DNA of 64,000 bases, taken from positions 8,990,001 through 9,054,000 of the forward strand of contig NZ_CP108488.1 in the NCBI RefSeq assembly GCF_035987325.1. Direction: 5' to 3'. Position 1 is the first letter of the stretch. The number at the start of each line of letters is the position of its first letter. This stretch comes from Streptomyces sp. NBC_01244 (GTDB lineage: Bacteria; Actinomycetota; Actinomycetes; Streptomycetales; Streptomycetaceae). Under the pieces are notes generated by a model. It saw nothing but the letters and a program-made list of their open reading frames with translations. It was not told the origin of the DNA and did not search any database. A program made the position numbers and the translations under genes. Below, one piece after another: positions 19,551-27,629 of this stretch.

Positions 19551-19683
19551 ATGCCGACTTTCCCACACGATGCGGCGGTGCGGGGAGCTTCTGGCAGCGT
19601 GCAAATGCCCTGCAAGGCAAGGTAGTTGATCGCTTCCTGGCTCAAAACATCGGCCCGCGCTCCCTGTCCGGGGTCCGTTGCCT

Positions 19684-20178
19684 TCAGGTCGTCCAGCTCA
19701 CGGCGTAGTACAGCAGTCGCGCGTCCTCGCCGGCGGGGAGCATGCCGGCGGCCGTCATGACGTGCTGCGAGGCCGTGTTCTCCCGGTCGGTGTCGCCCGA
19801 CACCGAGGCCGCCCCGTGAGCGCGGGCGTGCTCCAGCAGGGCCCGCAGGGCCTCGGCGGCGTAGCCCCGGCCCCGCACGGCGGGCACCAGCCCGTAGCCG
19901 GCGATCACCCGGCCCTCCTCGTCGGCGGGGCCGTGGAACCCCGCGCCGCCGATCAGCAGCCCGTCGGAGCGGCGCTGGATCTCGAACGCCCCGTACGGTG
20001 CGGGGTCGCCCGTGTCGGCCAGCACCCGCAGATACCGTTCGGCCCCGGCCAGGTCGCCGGCGTCCGGGTACCCCTCGGCCCAGCGGTCCTCCGGGCCCGG
20101 TGTTCCGGCAGCGAGCCGCCGGGCCCGGTCCGCGTCCAGCGGGAGGAGGGTGAGGCGTCGGGTCTGCAGAGGGTCCAT
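19684..20178 (-). CDS. GNAT-family N-acetyltransferase
   Basis: Acetyl-CoA-dependent acyltransferase of the RimJ/RimL-like GNAT group. It begins with the typical LQTRRLTLLPLDADRA, has GAFEIQRRSDGLLIGGAGFHG as beta-strands 2-4, then the acetyl-CoA pyrophosphate-binding loop in VPAVRGRGYAAEALRALLEHA (R/Q-x-x-G-x-G/A), and ends in ENTASQHVMTAAGM. 164 aa is normal. ATG at 20178 chosen as the only start giving the full first strand. Substrate (protein N-terminus, antibiotic or small amine) cannot be inferred. Confidence 0.88.
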   Translation of the reverse strand: MDPLQTRRLTLLPLDADRARRLAAGTPGPEDRWAEGYPDAGDLAGAERYLRVLADTGDPAPYGAFEIQRRSDGLLIGGAGFHGPADEEGRVIAGYGLVPAVRGRGYAAEALRALLEHARAHGAASVSGDTDRENTASQHVMTAAGMLPAGEDARLLYYAVSWTT

Positions 20179-20379
20179 CCCCCAGGGGATAGCAGCCGCG
20201 CTCCGCGTACCGCATCCGGATTTCCGCTGCCCGGGCCTGCGCCGACACAGCAGCTGCTCCCAACTGTCCTTCCCGGGAGGCGGGGTGCTCGGTCATGGCG
20301 ATCCGCGGGCACCTCCCGGCCCCGGACGCGTTCTGGCATGATCGCCTGATCCGCCGACCGGGACGAGAGGGTGCCAGCC

Positions 20380-20625
20380 GTGACCGACAAGCCGTCACTG
20401 CGTGACTACATCGACCGCTACGCGGCGGGCGAGATCCCCCGCGACGAGGCACTGGAGGCCATCGCGGCCTGGGACTTCGACGAAGAGTGGTTCGACCCGG
20501 CCCACACGGCGCCGACACACCAGGACAACACCCTGGCCGTGGTCAACCAGGCGCGGGGACTCGGAAAACTGACGGCAGAGGACATCGAGCGGATCAGGGC
20601 GCGCCTGGCGCACCGCGGGCTCTGA
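20380..20625 (+). CDS. Small acidic helical protein, candidate antitoxin partner of the zeta-like kinase
   Basis: 81-residue protein, predicted mostly alpha-helical and acidic: LRDYIDRYAAGEIPRDEALEAI, a central WDFDEEWFDP, and LGKLTAEDIERIRARLA at the end. GTG at 20380 is preferred over GTG 20371 because GAGAGG at 20365-20370 is then properly spaced. It lies 49 bp upstream of a zeta-toxin-like P-loop kinase in the same direction. Size, charge and position match antitoxins such as epsilon, but sequence identity to epsilon is not visible. The antitoxin role is inference from context. Confidence 0.6.
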   Translation: MTDKPSLRDYIDRYAAGEIPRDEALEAIAAWDFDEEWFDPAHTAPTHQDNTLAVVNQARGLGKLTAEDIERIRARLAHRGL

Positions 20626-20674
20626 TCGCGGGTCTGACCGCGGAACGTCGGCGTCGAGCAGGGAGGGAACGAGC

Positions 20675-21784
20675 GTGCTGTTGGCGGGGGAACACGAGCA
20701 GCCGGTCTACCGGGAGCTCCAGCAGCGGATGGGCCCGGGCGGAGACCTGTCGGTGGCAGGGGAGTTCGACACCAGGAACCGCCACGCGCCGGGGGGTCTG
20801 TGGACCCCCGAACGGGCGCTCCTGCACGACGCGGTCATCGAGCGCTTCAAGGACCGGTGCAAGGGGAAACCGCAGGACGGTCACGCCGTGCTCATGACGG
20901 GCGGAGCGCCCGGCTCCGGCAAGGGCAGGGCGCAGCGCGGTCTGTCGCAGTGGCAGGCGCAGGACACCGAACTCGGTGACGAGCTGCGCCGCGTGCACGG
21001 TGTGGACCTCGAGGACTACGTCCTTCTCGATCCGGACGAGTTCAAGGTGTCGCTCTTCGAGCAGGGCGGCGCACCGGAGCTTCCCGCGCACCTGGACCGG
21101 CTGTCCGACGGCCGGCCGCTGTCCCCGTCGGAGAAGGCTTCCCTGGTCCACCGGGAGTCGGGCCACGTCCAGGACGTGATCGAGCGGTGGGCCCGCGCCG
21201 AGGGCTACAACCTGCTCTACGACCAGTCCCTGCGGGCCCTCGGGTGGACTTCGAACCTCTTGGCGGACCTGCGGCGCGAGGGCTACGACCAGCGCGTCGT
21301 GCTGTCCGTGGAGGTCCCCGAGCAGCAATGCCTGGAGCAGAACGCCGCCCGGTGGCTGTCGGGCAGGCGGGAGTTCGATGCCGGCCGCGACTGGTACGGC
21401 GGCCGCATGGCGCCGGAGGGCTTCATCAAGGGCCTCTACGCGGACAGCGCCACGGGCCGCGGGTACTCCGTCGGCCGGGAGAACGCCGAGAAGCTGGCCG
21501 AGGAGGGTCTGGCCACCGGGCTGATCACCACCGACAGGGGCGACTTCGGTGCGCGGCCCGCACCGACGTCCACCGCCGCGGCCCCGGCCCGTACGGGTGA
21601 CCGCACTCCCGCGCGTACTTTCCGGCAGGGTGACGCCGCGGTGCGGGTGACCAGGGGCGCCGGGTTCCTGCCCGGTGTGGAGATCCCCCGTACCCACGTA
21701 CCGCCCCCGAGGGGTACGTCGGCCCCGGCCGTTCCCCCGCCGTCGGGGCCGGGGCCCGCGCGCGGTCCGGGCGCCGGTCTCTGA
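20675..21784 (+). CDS. Zeta-toxin-like P-loop kinase
   Basis: Zeta toxins phosphorylate UDP-N-acetylglucosamine or related substrates, blocking wall synthesis. The Walker A loop is GGAPGSGKG (residues 76-84), followed by a conserved VLLDPDEFKVSL (expected catalytic Asp/substrate loop), GYNLLYDQSLR, and the Arg-containing region LSGRREFDAGRDWYGGR. The last ~75 residues are Pro/Ala/Thr-rich and probably disordered. GTG at 20675 has AGGGAGGG seven bases upstream. At 369 aa it is longer than pSM19035 zeta (287 aa), mainly through this tail. The small gene immediately upstream is the natural antitoxin candidate. Some chromosomal zeta-fold proteins are not toxic, so toxicity is untested. Confidence 0.8.
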   Translation: MLLAGEHEQPVYRELQQRMGPGGDLSVAGEFDTRNRHAPGGLWTPERALLHDAVIERFKDRCKGKPQDGHAVLMTGGAPGSGKGRAQRGLSQWQAQDTELGDELRRVHGVDLEDYVLLDPDEFKVSLFEQGGAPELPAHLDRLSDGRPLSPSEKASLVHRESGHVQDVIERWARAEGYNLLYDQSLRALGWTSNLLADLRREGYDQRVVLSVEVPEQQCLEQNAARWLSGRREFDAGRDWYGGRMAPEGFIKGLYADSATGRGYSVGRENAEKLAEEGLATGLITTDRGDFGARPAPTSTAAAPARTGDRTPARTFRQGDAAVRVTRGAGFLPGVEIPRTHVPPPRGTSAPAVPPPSGPGPARGPGAGL

Positions 21785-21918
21785 AGGCACCTGCTGCCCG
21801 TGCCGGAGGCGAGATTCCCGGCTCGGGTGTCACGCGCGCCCTGAGGCGGCAGGAAGCGGAACACGCGGGAACCGTCTGTGATGCCTGCTCCACCTGGGGT
21901 AATGCCTTGACGTGCGTG

Positions 21919-21934
21919 TCGAACAGACTATCGA
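21919..21934. promoter_or_regulatory. LexA (SOS) box upstream of dnaE2
   Basis: TCGAAC-AGAC-TATCGA matches 10 of 12 fixed positions of the actinobacterial SOS box TCGAAC-N4-GTTCGA. It overlaps a likely promoter (TTGACG 21907-21912, 16-bp spacer, TATCGA 21929-21934), about 85 bp before the dnaE2 ATG. LexA control of dnaE2 is established in mycobacteria and other bacteria. Confidence 0.7.
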
Positions 21935-22016
21935 ATACGGTCTACGCTGGAGAGACCGGATGGGGAGCCGGGTGTCGACGATCGGGGGCTGATCAGGAGC
22001 TGGAGGTGGTGACGCG

Positions 22017-25000
22017 ATGTTCGCGCACCTGCATGTCGCCTCCGGCTATTCGGTGCGCTACGGCGCGGCGCTGCCCGGACGACTGGCCGAGCGGGCGGCG
22101 GAGCAGGGCCTGCGGGAGCTGGCGCTGACCGACCGGGACACGGTGTCCGGGGCGGTGCGGTTCGCCCAGGCCTGCGCGAAGGCCGGGATCCGGCCACTGT
22201 TCGGTGCGGACCTCGCGGTCCCGCTCCTCGGCCCGGCCGGCCCGGCGCCGTCGAAGGGCCGCACCCCGGCCCGGGGCGGCGCCTTCGTCGCGGACTCCGC
22301 ACCGCGGGTCACCCTGCTGGCCCGCGACGCCACCGGCTGGGCCAACCTGTGCGCGCTGATCACCGCCGCCTGGGCCGCCCGGCAGCAGGCCGGCGGCGGG
22401 CAGCCGATCGTCACCTGGCCCGCGGTCCAGCAGCACGCCGAAGGATTGACCGTACTGCTGGGCCCGGCCTCCGAGCCGGTACGGGCGCTCGCCGACGGTC
22501 GTCCGGACCGGGCGGCCGACCTCCTTGCACCGTGGCGGGAGGCGTTCGGGCAGCACCTCCGGCTGGAGGCCGTGCACCACCGCCGCACCGGCACGGGGCC
22601 CGGCTCGCTCCGGCTGGCCGCCCGCACGCTCGGACTGGCGGCCGACCTCGACCTGCTCGCCGTCCTGACCAACGCCGTCCGCTACGCGACCCCGGACCAA
22701 GCGCCGACCGCCGACGTACTGGACTCGGCCCGCCTGCTCACCCCCATCCGGCCCGACCGCACCTGCAACGGCGAGCGGTCGCTGAAGAGCGCCACCGAGA
22801 TGGGCGAGCTCGCCGAGGAAGTCGCCCGGGCAGCCGGACAGGAGAACGGCGGGGCCGCACACCTGCTGGCCACCACCACCCGTACCGCCTCCGAGTGCCG
22901 CCTCGACCCGTACGCCGACCTCGGGATCGGCCGGGTCCACTTCCCCGAGGAACACGTCATCGGCCTGACCCCCGGCACGTCCGCCCGGACCCTGCGCCGG
23001 CGGTGCGAGGCGGCGATGATCCGCCACGGCTACGACCGCTCCGCCACCATGCGGACCCGCCTGGAGGAGGAGCTCCGGGTGCTGAACACGCTCGGCTGGC
23101 CCTCGTACGCCCTGACCGTGGCCCAAGTGGTCGACGACATCCGGGAGATGGGCATCCGGGTACAAGCCCGGGGGTCCGGCGCCGGCTCCCTGGTGGTGCA
23201 CCTGCTCGGCATCTCCTTCGCCAACCCGCTGGAGCACGGACTGCTGATGGAACGGTTCGTCAACCTGCGCCGCCGCACGCTGCCGGACATCGACATCGAC
23301 GTGGAGTCCGCCCGCCGCCTGGACGTCTACCGTCGGATCATGGACCGGTTCGGCACGGAGCGGGTCTGCACCCTCAGCATGCCGGAGACCTACCGGGTGC
23401 GGTGGGCGATCCGCGACGCCGGCCTGGCCCTCGGCCTGCCCCCGGACGAGGTCGGACGCCTGGCCAAGGCGTTCCCGCACATCGCCGCCCGCTCCGCCCG
23501 CACCGCGCTGCGCGAACTCCCGGAACTGCGGCAGGTCGCCGCCCACGCGGAGCGCTACGGGCGCCTGTGGGACCTCGTCGAAGGCCTCGACGCACTCCCG
23601 CGCGGCACCGCGATGCACCCCTGCGGCGTCATCCTCTCCGACGCCACCCTCCTCAAGCGCACTCCCGTCGTCCCGACCGCCACCGAAGGCTTCCCCGCCA
23701 CCGTCTTCGACAAGGAAGACGTCGAAAAGGACGGCCTGGGCCTGCTGAAGCTCGACGTCCTGGGCGTACGGATGCAGAGCTCGATGGCGTACGCGGTCCG
23801 CGAGATCGAACGCACCACCGGCGAGCGCATCGACCTGGACGACCGCACTCAGGTGCCGCTGAGCGACCCGGCCGCCTACGAGCTGCTGCGCGAGGGCGAG
23901 TCGCTGGGCGTCTTCCAGCTGGAGTCCCCCGGCCAGAAGGACCTCCTCGGCCGGCTCCAGCCGGAGACCTTCGCCGATCTGGTGGCCGAGATCTCGTTGT
24001 TCCGCCCGGGCCCGGTCCAGGCGGACATGATCCGCCCCTTCCTCCTCGGCCGGCACGGCAAGAAGCCCGTCACCTATCCCCACCCCGACCTGGAGCGTTG
24101 GCTGCGCTCCACCTACGGGGTGGTCATCTACAACGAGCAGGTGGCGGGCCTGTTCGCCACCATGACCCGGAGCGACCTGGCCATGGGCGAGGAGGCGCGC
24201 CGTGCCCTGGCCCAGCCGGAGCGCCTGGCGAAGCTCCGGACCTGGTACCGGGAGAGCGCCACCGCGGCCGGCTACCGGCCGGAGGTGATCGACAGGGTGT
24301 GGCGGATGCTGGAGAACATGGGGGCCTACGGCTTCGCGAAGGCGCACGCGACCGCCTTCGCGCTGCCCACCCTGCAGTCGGCCTGGCTGAAGGCGCACTA
24401 CGCGGCGCCGTTCTACGCCGGGCTGCTGGAGCACGACCCCGGCATGTACCCGAAGCGGCTGGTGCTGTCCGACGCCCGCCGCCGCGGCGTGCCGATCCTG
24501 CCGCTCGACGTCCAGTACTCCGCCACCGGTTACCGCACCGAGCGGCTCCCGGACGGCAGGCTGGGACTCCGGGTCTCGCTGGCCGACGTCCAGGGCATCA
24601 CCGAGGAGCAGGCCGCCCGGATCGAAGGAGACCGTCCGTACACGGACCTCGCCGACTTCTGGGCCCGTGCCCGGCCCTCCCGCCCGGTGGCCGACCGCCT
24701 CGCGCGGATCGGCGCCTTCGCCACCCTCGCCCCCGGAGCCGGCCGCCGTGACCTGCTCCTGCAGATCGAGGAGCTCCACCGCCACCAGCGGACCTCCACC
24801 GGAGCCGGTCAGCTCACCCTGACCCCGGCCGGTGCGGGCCCGTACCCCGGGCCGAGCGGTCTGCCGGCGATGACGCCGAGCGAAGAACTGGACGCCGAGC
24901 TGGAGGTCATCGGCATGGACGCCTCCCGGCACCTGATGGAACCGCTGCACCCGCTGCTGGCCGAGCTCGGTGTCACCCCCTCCCACCGGCTGAAGGACCA

Positions 25001-25433
25001 GCCGTCCGGCGGGACCGTGCTGGTGGCCGGCGCGAAGGTCGCCATCCAGACCCCGCCCATGCGCTCCGGACGGCGCACCATCTTCGTCTCCCTGGACGAC
25101 GGCAGCCCGGCCGGTCAGATCGACCTCACCTTCTTCGACGACACCCACGAGCAGGCCGCCTACCCGCTGTTCCACCACTTCCTGCTCCTGGCGCGCGGCA
25201 CCGTCTCCCGCCGTGGCAAGTCCGTCTCCGTCATCGGCACCCACGCCTGGAACCTCCAGGACATCGCCGACGCCCACCGGGACGGCGGCCCCGCCGCCGT
25301 CCGCACGCTGCTCGCCGGCGAGCCCCCGCACTCCGACGGCGACGCCGTTTCGGCAGCCGGGCCGGCTCACGGCGGGCAGGGCGGTGGCGGCGCCGGGCGG
25401 CTGTGGCACGCGAGTCAGGGGAGCGCCGGATGA
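22017..25433 (+). CDS. dnaE2: Error-prone DNA polymerase DnaE2 (C-family)
   Basis: Damage-inducible translesion replicase of the DnaE2 class. The N-terminal PHP domain begins MFAHLHVASGYSVRYGA with LALTDRDTVSGAVRF. The polymerase palm carries the acidic triad in LPDIDIDVESARR, and EISLFRPGPVQADMIRPF and YGFAKAHATAFAL are further C-family signatures. A C-terminal OB-fold (VLVAGAKVAIQTPPMRSGRR) is present. At 1138 aa it fits DnaE2 rather than the longer DnaE1. GGAGGTGG precedes the ATG. Its stop overlaps the start of an ImuB-like gene (ATGA), the usual mutasome arrangement, and an SOS box lies upstream. No ImuA'/RecA-like gene is seen between it and the promoter. Confidence 0.95.
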   Translation: MFAHLHVASGYSVRYGAALPGRLAERAAEQGLRELALTDRDTVSGAVRFAQACAKAGIRPLFGADLAVPLLGPAGPAPSKGRTPARGGAFVADSAPRVTLLARDATGWANLCALITAAWAARQQAGGGQPIVTWPAVQQHAEGLTVLLGPASEPVRALADGRPDRAADLLAPWREAFGQHLRLEAVHHRRTGTGPGSLRLAARTLGLAADLDLLAVLTNAVRYATPDQAPTADVLDSARLLTPIRPDRTCNGERSLKSATEMGELAEEVARAAGQENGGAAHLLATTTRTASECRLDPYADLGIGRVHFPEEHVIGLTPGTSARTLRRRCEAAMIRHGYDRSATMRTRLEEELRVLNTLGWPSYALTVAQVVDDIREMGIRVQARGSGAGSLVVHLLGISFANPLEHGLLMERFVNLRRRTLPDIDIDVESARRLDVYRRIMDRFGTERVCTLSMPETYRVRWAIRDAGLALGLPPDEVGRLAKAFPHIAARSARTALRELPELRQVAAHAERYGRLWDLVEGLDALPRGTAMHPCGVILSDATLLKRTPVVPTATEGFPATVFDKEDVEKDGLGLLKLDVLGVRMQSSMAYAVREIERTTGERIDLDDRTQVPLSDPAAYELLREGESLGVFQLESPGQKDLLGRLQPETFADLVAEISLFRPGPVQADMIRPFLLGRHGKKPVTYPHPDLERWLRSTYGVVIYNEQVAGLFATMTRSDLAMGEEARRALAQPERLAKLRTWYRESATAAGYRPEVIDRVWRMLENMGAYGFAKAHATAFALPTLQSAWLKAHYAAPFYAGLLEHDPGMYPKRLVLSDARRRGVPILPLDVQYSATGYRTERLPDGRLGLRVSLADVQGITEEQAARIEGDRPYTDLADFWARARPSRPVADRLARIGAFATLAPGAGRRDLLLQIEELHRHQRTSTGAGQLTLTPAGAGPYPGPSGLPAMTPSEELDAELEVIGMDASRHLMEPLHPLLAELGVTPSHRLKDQPSGGTVLVAGAKVAIQTPPMRSGRRTIFVSLDDGSPAGQIDLTFFDDTHEQAAYPLFHHFLLLARGTVSRRGKSVSVIGTHAWNLQDIADAHRDGGPAAVRTLLAGEPPHSDGDAVSAAGPAHGGQGGGGAGRLWHASQGSAG

Positions 25434-27052
25434 CCAGTACCAGTACCAGTACCAGGGTGGCGATCGTTCACCTGCGCTTTCACCGCGTCGGCTTCGATAT
25501 CTACCGCGAACTGTTCACGGTGCTCGGTGACGTCACCCCCGTCGTCCAGGCGCTCCCTCCGGACGGCGCGCTGCTGGATCTGGCCGGTGCCACGCGCTAC
25601 TTCGGGCAGTCCCCGGTGGAGCTCGCGGACCGGCTCCAGACGCGGCTCGCGGCCCGGTACGGGCTGGTCAGCACGGGCGGGATCGGCCCGAACCGGATCC
25701 TGGCCACCCTGGCCGCCGACACCGCCCCGCCCGGCACCGTCCGGGTGCTGCCCGACGATCCGGCCGAACAGGAGCGGTTCCTGCACGGCTGCCGGGTGCG
25801 GGCACTGCCCGGGGTCGGGGCCGTCCTGGAACGCTCGCTGCTCCGGTACGGGATCGAGACGATCGGCGACCTGGCCGCGCTCCCGCTGTCCACGGTGCAG
25901 CGGATCGCCGGTGCTTCGACCGGTCGCCTCCTGCACGAACGGGCTCAAGGGGTAGACCTCCGCACCGTCATCCCGGCCGGACCTCCCGCCACCATCGCCA
26001 GCGCCCGGCGCTTCGACCGGGACGTCCTCGACCCGGCCGAGGTCCGCCGCGCCCTGCTCGGCGCGGCCACGGATCTCGGATCCCGGCTCCGGATCGCCGG
26101 CCAGGTCGCCCGGACGGTCGAGTTGCAGGTCACCTACGCCGACCGGTCGGCCACCACGCGTTCGCGCACGCTGCGCGAGCCCACCGCGCACACGCCCTGC
26201 CTCCAGCAGACGTTGTACGGACTGTTCTCCGCACTCGGGCTGCAACGGGCGCGCGTGCGGGCGGTGAGCGCCCGGGTCGGCGAGCTGACCGACTCGGCCG
26301 GCGCCGCCGAGCAACTGACCTTCGACCGGCACACCGAGAACGCCCGCGCGCTGGAGCCGGTCATCGACCGGGTCGGCCGCCGCTTCGGCGCCGGCGCCGT
26401 ACACCCGGCCTCGCTCCTCACCCCGAGGCCGGCACCTCGGCGGTCCTTATCGGGCGAGCGCCCTGCGCAGAGCGCTCGCCCTGCGCGCGGACGCCCCCAC
26501 CCCGAGGGGATCCGGGTACCGGCGGGTTTGGAGCAATGTGCCGGTCGGCCCCGTGGCCGGCAGGCGTTACCCACAACTGCGCCGTCCCGATCGAGCCGGG
26601 CTCCGGGAGGAACCCGCCATTTCCGTCCGGGGGCGGCCTCGGTGGGCCGGAGCGGGGTTAACGTCCCCGAATGTCCTCGAACACACAGGCGCCTTCCGCC
26701 AGTTCACCCAGCCGTCGCGGCCTCCTGCGTACCGCCCTGGCCGGCACGGCGGCCGCCGGGTCCGTCCTCGGGCTCGGCTCGGTCTTCCCCGTCTCCGCTT
26801 CAGAGGCCTCCGCCGGAGCCTTGGGCGGGGCCTTGGACGGGGCCCGGCCGCAGACCCCGGAGGAGGCGCTGCGGCGCCTGGCGGCCGGCAACAGGCGCTG
26901 GGCGGCGTACCGCCAGCAGCACCCGCACGAGTCGCGTTCCGTACGCCTCCAGGTGGCGCGGGAGCAGCACCCCTTCGCGATCGTGCTGGGCTGCGTCGAC
27001 TCCCGGGTGCCGCCGGAGCTCGTCTTCGACCAGGGGCTCGGTGATCTGCTGA
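25430..27052 (+). CDS. ImuB-like inactive Y-family polymerase; 3' end uncertain (frame runs into next gene)
   Basis: Starts at an ATG overlapping the dnaE2 stop and resembles Y-family polymerases: palm/fingers (GATRYFGQSPVELADRLQ), a helix-hairpin-helix thumb (LPGVGAVLERSLLRYGIETIGDLAAL) and a little finger ending near FDRHTENARALEPVIDRV. The active-site carboxylates are absent: VAIVHLRFHRVGFDIY replaces the DxDxFYA motif and LLDLAGATRYFG replaces SxDE. This is as expected for ImuB, which bridges DnaE2 to the beta clamp. Recognisable similarity ends near 26430. Beyond it lie a TTA codon (26447), a strong hairpin (26452-26481) and 380 bp overlap with the carbonic anhydrase gene. The true stop may have been lost by frameshift; the natural end is probably close to 26430-26450. 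Confidence 0.72.
   Translation: MTSTSTSTRVAIVHLRFHRVGFDIYRELFTVLGDVTPVVQALPPDGALLDLAGATRYFGQSPVELADRLQTRLAARYGLVSTGGIGPNRILATLAADTAPPGTVRVLPDDPAEQERFLHGCRVRALPGVGAVLERSLLRYGIETIGDLAALPLSTVQRIAGASTGRLLHERAQGVDLRTVIPAGPPATIASARRFDRDVLDPAEVRRALLGAATDLGSRLRIAGQVARTVELQVTYADRSATTRSRTLREPTAHTPCLQQTLYGLFSALGLQRARVRAVSARVGELTDSAGAAEQLTFDRHTENARALEPVIDRVGRRFGAGAVHPASLLTPRPAPRRSLSGERPAQSARPARGRPHPEGIRVPAGLEQCAGRPRGRQALPTTAPSRSSRAPGGTRHFRPGAASVGRSGVNVPECPRTHRRLPPVHPAVAASCVPPWPARRPPGPSSGSARSSPSPLQRPPPEPWAGPWTGPGRRPRRRRCGAWRPATGAGRRTASSTRTSRVPYASRWRGSSTPSRSCWAASTPGCRRSSSSTRGSVIC
25433..25455 (+). repeat. ACCAGT hexanucleotide repeat at the ImuB-like start
   Basis: Three full ACCAGT units and a partial one directly follow the start codon and encode Thr-Ser repeats. 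Hexamer steps keep the reading frame. Confidence 0.85.
26452..26481 (+). terminator. Strong hairpin after the conserved ImuB region
   Basis: GGGCGAGCGC and GCGCTCGCCC form a perfect 10-bp stem with a 10-nt loop. It sits just past the last recognisable ImuB codons and lacks a T-tract, as many streptomycete terminators do. Its presence inside the nominal frame argues that the gene originally ended before it. Confidence 0.5.
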
Positions 27053-27438
27053 CCGTACGAGCGGCGGGCGAGGTGCTGGACGAAGCGGTGCTCGGCAGCA
27101 TCGCGTACGGGGTCCTGGAGCTCGAGGTCCCCCTGGTCCTGGTCCTCGCCCACCAGTCGTGCGGGGCCGTCGGCGCCGCGGTGCACGCCGACGAGACGGG
27201 TACCGAGCTGCCCGCCCACATCCAGTACCTGGCCGAGCAGATCCGGCCCTCCATCGACCACGGCCAGTACGGTGAGGCCCGGGTCGCCGCCACCATCGAC
27301 GCGCACGCGCGCCGGACCCGCGGCCTGCTGGCGGCGGAGCCGGACCTGGCCCGGAGGATAGCCACCGGCCGGCTCGCCGTGGCGGTCGCACGCTACGACC
27401 TGGTCGACCAGAGGGTCCGCATGCTGCGCACCGAGTAA
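26671..27438 (+). CDS. Exported (Tat) beta-class carbonic anhydrase
   Basis: Zinc enzyme hydrating CO2 to bicarbonate. The N-terminus is a twin-arginine signal (SRRGLLRTALAGTAAAG, Arg15-Arg16), so the folded enzyme is probably exported, which is less common than cytoplasmic beta-CAs. The mature part has the zinc ligands of the family: Cys in VLGCVDSRVPPE (with the Asp-Arg dyad), and His and Cys in LAHQSCGAVGAA. Also present are LLTVRAAGEV and SIAYGVLELEVPLVLV. 255 aa including signal is normal. A strong terminator follows at 27510-27543. The upstream ImuB-like frame overlaps its 5' end; codon bias favours this gene. Confidence 0.92.
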   Translation: MSSNTQAPSASSPSRRGLLRTALAGTAAAGSVLGLGSVFPVSASEASAGALGGALDGARPQTPEEALRRLAAGNRRWAAYRQQHPHESRSVRLQVAREQHPFAIVLGCVDSRVPPELVFDQGLGDLLTVRAAGEVLDEAVLGSIAYGVLELEVPLVLVLAHQSCGAVGAAVHADETGTELPAHIQYLAEQIRPSIDHGQYGEARVAATIDAHARRTRGLLAAEPDLARRIATGRLAVAVARYDLVDQRVRMLRTE

Positions 27439-27509
27439 TTACCGTTCGCATATCATCGCCGCCACGCAAAGGCACCGCCCCGCAAACACTCAAAGACGCC
27501 GCCACGCAA

Positions 27510-27543
27510 AAACACCCCGGACCGATTGACGGCCGGGGTGTTT
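27510..27543 (+). terminator. Intrinsic terminator after the carbonic anhydrase
   Basis: AAACACCCCGG and CCGGGGTGTTT form a perfect 11-bp stem with a 12-nt loop, ending in T residues. It separates the carbonic anhydrase from the helicase. Confidence 0.85.
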
Positions 27544-27629
27544 GTCTGCGTATATTTGATGTTTCACATCGAAGCAGAGCTGAGACGTGAAAAAGCTTAT
27601 GAGGACACCTTACCGCGTCAGGAGTGGAA

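Noticed and set aside
21907..22128. Short plus-strand frame across the dnaE2 promoter
   Set aside because: It spans the SOS box and dnaE2 ribosome site, has no ribosome site of its own and no recognisable features.
22000..25409. 1138-codon minus-strand frame opposite dnaE2
   Set aside because: Antisense shadow produced by third-position GC bias of dnaE2; the plus strand has all DNA polymerase motifs.
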